A DNA stretch of 8,540 bases from an uncultured Ardenticatenia bacterium. GTDB taxonomy: Bacteria > Chloroflexota > Anaerolineae > Promineifilales > Promineifilaceae. The notes under the pieces were generated by a model. It saw only the letters and a program-made list of their open reading frames with translations. It was not told the origin of the DNA and ran no database searches. The position numbers and the translations under genes were made by a program. The DNA lies in the NCBI GenBank assembly GCA_937858165.1, contig CALLZA010000332.1, forward strand, positions 1 through 8,540, read 5' to 3'. This document shows positions 5,839 to 8,540 of this stretch, piece after piece (position 1 is the first letter of the stretch; each line of letters starts with the position of its first letter).

Positions 5839-6243
5839 ATGAAAGCCCGCCCGCCCCGCCCCCGTTCGGCCGCCCGCGGGTCCGACAGCGCCGCCTCCGG
5901 CCGGGCGCGCGTCAACTGGAACACTGTGCTGCTGGAGCAAATTCGCCTGGCCGGCCTACCTGAGCCGATCCCCGAGTACGTCTTCCACGCCAACCGCAAC
6001 TGGCGCTTCGACTTCTGCTGGCGCAGCGATGGGCTGCTGGTGGCCTGCGAGATCGAGGGCGGCATCTGGATGCAGACCGACACCGGCCGCAGCAAGGGCC
6101 ATGCCCACCCCGAACGCTTCGAGCAGGACTGCGAGAAGTACAATGAGGCCGCGCTCTACGGCTGGACGCTCATCCGCGTCACCCCGGACATGATCCGCGA
6201 CGGGCGGGCCATCGACTGGCTCGACCGCGCCCTGCGCGTGTAG
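5839..6243 (+). CDS. Small PD-(D/E)XK-like putative endonuclease
   Basis: The product has 134 residues. Residues 1-25 are basic, Pro/Ala/Arg-rich and probably disordered. From residue 27 a compact domain follows: a helix (NWNTVLLEQIRLAG), then WRFDFCW (55-61) with Asp58, then LVACEIEGGIW (67-77) with Glu71 and Glu73, and DCEKYNEAALYGWTLIRVTP (97-116). The pattern D...ExEGG...KxxEAxxxGW.xxRVTP is that of Vsr/DUF559-like restriction-endonuclease-fold proteins, where the Asp and Glu bind metal and the C-terminal strand and helix complete the fold. Related short proteins occur in phages and prophages, but no phage genes flank this one. Frames starting further upstream (GTG 5776, ATG 5821) exist; ATG 5839 is favoured by the promoter position. 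No methylase or helicase partner is visible. DNA target and biological role are unknown. Confidence 0.65.
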   Translation: MKARPPRPRSAARGSDSAASGRARVNWNTVLLEQIRLAGLPEPIPEYVFHANRNWRFDFCWRSDGLLVACEIEGGIWMQTDTGRSKGHAHPERFEQDCEKYNEAALYGWTLIRVTPDMIRDGRAIDWLDRALRV

Positions 6244-6283
6244 CGCAATTCTGGAGAATCGCGCCACCAACCCCAAGTCAGCC

Positions 6284-6775
6284 ATGGTTGCCACCCCCTA
6301 CCCCATTCCCCAACTACTCACCCTCCTCGCCGCCGCCCCATCGCATATTGTCGCGGCCACGGCCGATCTCAACGCCACCCAGCTGCGCGCCGCCCCGGCC
6401 CCCGAACAGTGGTCGGCCAACGACGTGCTGGCCCATCTGCGCGCCTGTGCCGACGTCTGGGGTGGCTGCATCGCCACGATTCTGGCCCAGGACGAACCGA
6501 CCTTTCGCGCCGTCAACCCCAGGACCTGGATGGCGCAGACCGACTACCTCGACCTCGAATTCAGGTCGTCGCTGGACGCCTTCACCACACAACGGGCAGC
6601 GCTGCTGGGCGTGCTGGAGCCGCTGCCGCCCACAGCGTGGTCACGCGGGGCAACGGTGAAGGGCGCGGGCAAGACGCTGCGGCGCACTGTATTTAGCTAC
6701 GCCGACTGGCTGGCGAGCCACGAGCGGCCGCACCTCAAGCAGATCGCAAGCGTGGCGGCGATGATGCGAGCGTAG
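6284..6775 (+). CDS. DinB-superfamily protein
   Basis: The 163-residue product is a four-helix-bundle type protein. Helix 1 covers about residues 8-30. The family-typical PAPEQWSANDVLAHLRACADVW (39-60) carries His51, and SYADWLASHERPHLKQIA (138-155) carries His146 and His150. These three histidines are in the positions where DinB proteins bind a divalent metal. Members of the superfamily include damage-inducible proteins of unknown role and thiol-dependent transferases, so the substrate cannot be named. The gene begins 40 bp after the putative nuclease on the same strand, and the two may be co-transcribed. No close Shine-Dalgarno sequence is seen; the nearest, GGAG at 6253-6256, is too far from ATG 6284. 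The N terminus starts directly at the first helix, which supports this start. Confidence 0.85.
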   Translation: MVATPYPIPQLLTLLAAAPSHIVAATADLNATQLRAAPAPEQWSANDVLAHLRACADVWGGCIATILAQDEPTFRAVNPRTWMAQTDYLDLEFRSSLDAFTTQRAALLGVLEPLPPTAWSRGATVKGAGKTLRRTVFSYADWLASHERPHLKQIASVAAMMRA

Positions 6776-6818
6776 CCGCGTCGCTCCAACCAGCCGTAAG
6801 AGCGGCCTGTGGCCGTTT

Positions 6819-6846
6819 GCCCGGTCGCTATAGCAGCGGGCCGGGC
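6819..6846. terminator. Possible hairpin terminator between convergent genes
   Basis: GCCCGG (6819-6824) pairs with CCGGGC (6841-6846), and an inner CGCT (6826-6829) pairs with AGCG (6835-6838) around a 5-nt loop. The structure lies in the 140-bp gap between the DinB-like gene and the oppositely oriented hydrolase gene, where termination from both sides is needed. No T tract follows on either strand, so the call rests on position and GC-rich pairing only. Confidence 0.35.
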
Positions 6847-6915
6847 GCGGCTTGCTAGATCAGCCCAGCCGCCCCCATTCCATACCTCTCGCTCGTCTCG
6901 GCTAAAAGGATGCCG

Positions 6916-8387
6916 TTACGGCCCTACCAGCTCCAAATCGGCCACAAACAGCGTTCCGCTCGGTGTCTGGTCGAAGACCAGGGCCACCTCGTCAATGTCG
7001 CTCAGGTCAATCCCGGAGAAGGACGCTACCGGGACGCGCACGGCCGTCATGTGGACAACTGCATCCAGCAGGCCGGGCGGAAACGACTCATCCTCTGTGA
7101 AGTCACCGGTGATGTATTGGAGCGCCGGCTCTTCGGGGCCGACTACGACCGACGCCGTCGCGCCGCTGCCGTCGGTCAGCCGCACGCTGAAGCTTTGGGC
7201 CGCGCCGACCGCGTTGAGTTCCGACAGCGGATCGAGCGCGACGCGCAGCGTCAGCGCCGTATAGTCGCTCGCTGCCCACTGGCCGGGCAGCGGCTGGAAG
7301 CGCACTTCGGCCGGGCCGCTCCAACTGACGATCGCCATCGCCGGGTTGGCGGGGTTGGTGAAGTTCGGCCGACGACAGGCGGCAAACTCCGCCTCGACGG
7401 TGTAGCCCGGTGGGCAGAAGAACAGCGTCGCCCCTTCGGCCACAGTACCCCCACCGAGGGCGTTGGTCATCAACTCCGCCTCATCGAGCGGGCCGAACAG
7501 CCGCTGCCGGTTAGCCGAGGTCGGCAGGCTAGTGATGCGCGCCGGGCGGCCGTAAAGCTCCGCCGGCGCCGGCTGCGTGATGTCGAAGCCCAGCCGCGCC
7601 ATCGCTGCCGCCGCCTCGCTTTCGCTACCGAACAGGGCGATCAGGAAGTCGGCGGCATATTCCACCAGGAACCGCTGCTGCTCGGCGGTTGCCAGCAAGG
7701 GGGAGCAGCCCGGGCGACCGGTATGGGTGATCATGTCTCCGCCTAGAATGGTGTTGAACCCGTTGTGGTTGGCTCCGTCCAGTAGCACCGTCGTCGCCCA
7801 GGAGTGCTCGATCTGGAAGCGCACCGCCTCGTAGAAGTCCTGGCCGTCCTGGCCAATGACGTCGCCATCACAGGCAGGCAGTATGACAGCCAACGGCACG
7901 TTGCTGCCAACGCTGTCCTGTACAATGCGCGGCGGGGCAACGAGCAGCAGCCCGGCCACGGGGCCGTAGCCGTGCGCCGTCCCCACGCCCGACGGGATGT
8001 CGAGGCCATATTTGCGCGTCAGGTAGTTGGCCATTTCGCCGCCGCGCGAGTGGCCCATCAGCGCCAGCCGGCTCAGGTCGGCCACGCCGTCCAATTCGAC
8101 GCCGAAGGCGTTGTCGCCGCCTCGCGCTGCCGTCGCCAGGGCGATGAGCTGCTGGTCGAGCAACTGCCACAGGCGCACGCCGGGGATCGGCTCGCCGAAG
8201 CCGAAGGTGTTCTCGGCGTTGATGTTGGGGGCCAGGGCCACGTAGCCGCGGGCGGCCAGCGCGCGCACCAGGTACTCGAACCCGGCGTAGTTACGCTGCT
8301 CGACTTCAGGGTCGCACGGCCAGCGGTCGACGCCGGCGTCGTCCACCGGGCAGCCGGGGTGCGTACCGTGGAGGATGACGACCACCG
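6916..8387 (-). CDS. Alpha/beta hydrolase with C-terminal beta-rich domain, 5' truncated
   Basis: The stop is at 6916-6918. The coding frame runs to the insert edge at 8387, where adapter begins, so the true N terminus (probably signal peptide and first strands) is missing. Numbering from codon 8385, about 489 residues remain. The oxyanion segment ILHGTHPGC is at 4-12, and the nucleophile elbow GHSRGGE (111-117) carries Ser113. Asp173 lies in PACDGDV (170-176) and His207 in DGANHNGF (203-210), which gives a complete catalytic triad typical of dienelactone-hydrolase or cutinase-like esterases. Residues ~340-489 form a separate segment with alternating beta patterns, ending SGIDLSDIDEVALVFDQTP and LFVADLELVGP. 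It resembles jelly-roll carbohydrate- or surface-binding modules. Six cysteines (12, 24, 172, 227, 324, 337) are consistent with an extracellular protein. The substrate is unknown, probably an ester. Confidence 0.85.
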
Positions 8388-8453
8388 CTGTCTCTTATAC
8401 ACATCTCCGAGCCCACGAGACCGTACTAGCTATCGTATGCCGTCTTCTGCTTG
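8388..8453 (+). other. Illumina Nextera i7/P7 adapter (artefact)
   Basis: The Tn5 mosaic end CTGTCTCTTATACACATCT occupies 8388-8406, the read-2 adapter CCGAGCCCACGAGAC 8407-8421, and the i7 index CGTACTAG (702) 8422-8429. The P7 sequence at 8430-8453 follows with two mismatches in its first bases. This is the right-hand partner of the adapter at 172-241. Its translation yields LLYTSPSPRD, another familiar contaminant peptide, so frames that run across 8388 must be cut there. Confidence 0.99.
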
Positions 8454-8540
8454 AAAAAAAAAACAATCAATCTACAGACTCACATGCGAACAACACACGT
8501 TAACACAGACTACACAAGAAGAGACAAGCTAGACACGACA
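8454..8540. other. Poly-A and noise beyond the adapter
   Basis: Ten A (8454-8463) follow the P7 sequence, as expected when a read passes the end of the library molecule. The remaining A/C-rich bases have no coding, repeat or structural content. They are not genomic and should be removed. Confidence 0.95.

Noticed and set aside
6809..7834. Several plus-strand open frames opposite the hydrolase gene
   Set aside because: The minus-strand hydrolase shows a complete catalytic triad and domain order; the plus-strand frames show no family features.
223..8406. Inverted 19-bp Tn5 mosaic ends bracketing 8 kb, resembling a composite transposon
   Set aside because: Each mosaic end is continuous with an Illumina index and flow-cell adapter, so the ends come from library preparation. 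No transposase gene is present.

Overview
The window is a high-GC bacterial metagenome-type contig whose two ends are not biological. An intact Illumina Nextera adapter with an i5 index lies at 172-241, preceded by poly-T and noise. The matching Nextera i7 adapter lies at 8388-8453, followed by poly-A and noise. Only about 242-8387 is genomic insert. The gene content suggests the Chloroflexota (Anaerolineae or relatives). Clues are a lipoprotein with an Ala/Thr/Pro-rich tether, extended -10 promoters of the TGTGCTAT type, and intergenic inverted repeats built on ACAGATT and GAGTTCAC..CAAAG words that I remember as common in such genomes. This taxonomic call is inference.

Layout. (1) 242 to roughly 1000 is a patchwork. 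It holds a Pro/Thr-rich tail, a short stretch resembling a BadF/N-acetylglucosamine-kinase-type protein, and, on the opposite strand, a TPR fragment of a kind I associate with Myxococcota. These frames collide within a few tens of bases, so the region looks like a chimeric assembly end. (2) 1033-2871 holds a good promoter, a class II fructose-1,6-bisphosphatase (glpX), an intergenic palindromic repeat, and ribulose-phosphate 3-epimerase (rpe). This is a sugar-phosphate pair serving gluconeogenesis and the pentose-phosphate pathway. (3) 3089-5720 is a three-gene polar amino acid ABC importer: lipoprotein receptor, HisM/GlnP-type permease, and GlnQ-type ATPase. The receptor gene carries an apparent one-base deletion near 3730, and a perfect 13-bp hairpin separates permease and ATPase genes. 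(4) 5839-6775 encodes a small PD-(D/E)XK-like putative nuclease and a DinB-fold protein. (5) On the minus strand, 6916-8387 encodes a 5'-truncated alpha/beta hydrolase with a C-terminal beta-rich domain.

How they fit together: GlpX and Rpe are central carbon enzymes and probably share a transcript. The importer is self-contained, with receptor, channel and motor in the usual order. The genes downstream of 5839 have no evident functional tie to the importer. I found no CRISPR array, RNA gene, phage module or defence island. I do not see convincing evidence for a previously undescribed system. The most useful observations are about assembly integrity, the frameshift, and the three intergenic inverted repeats.
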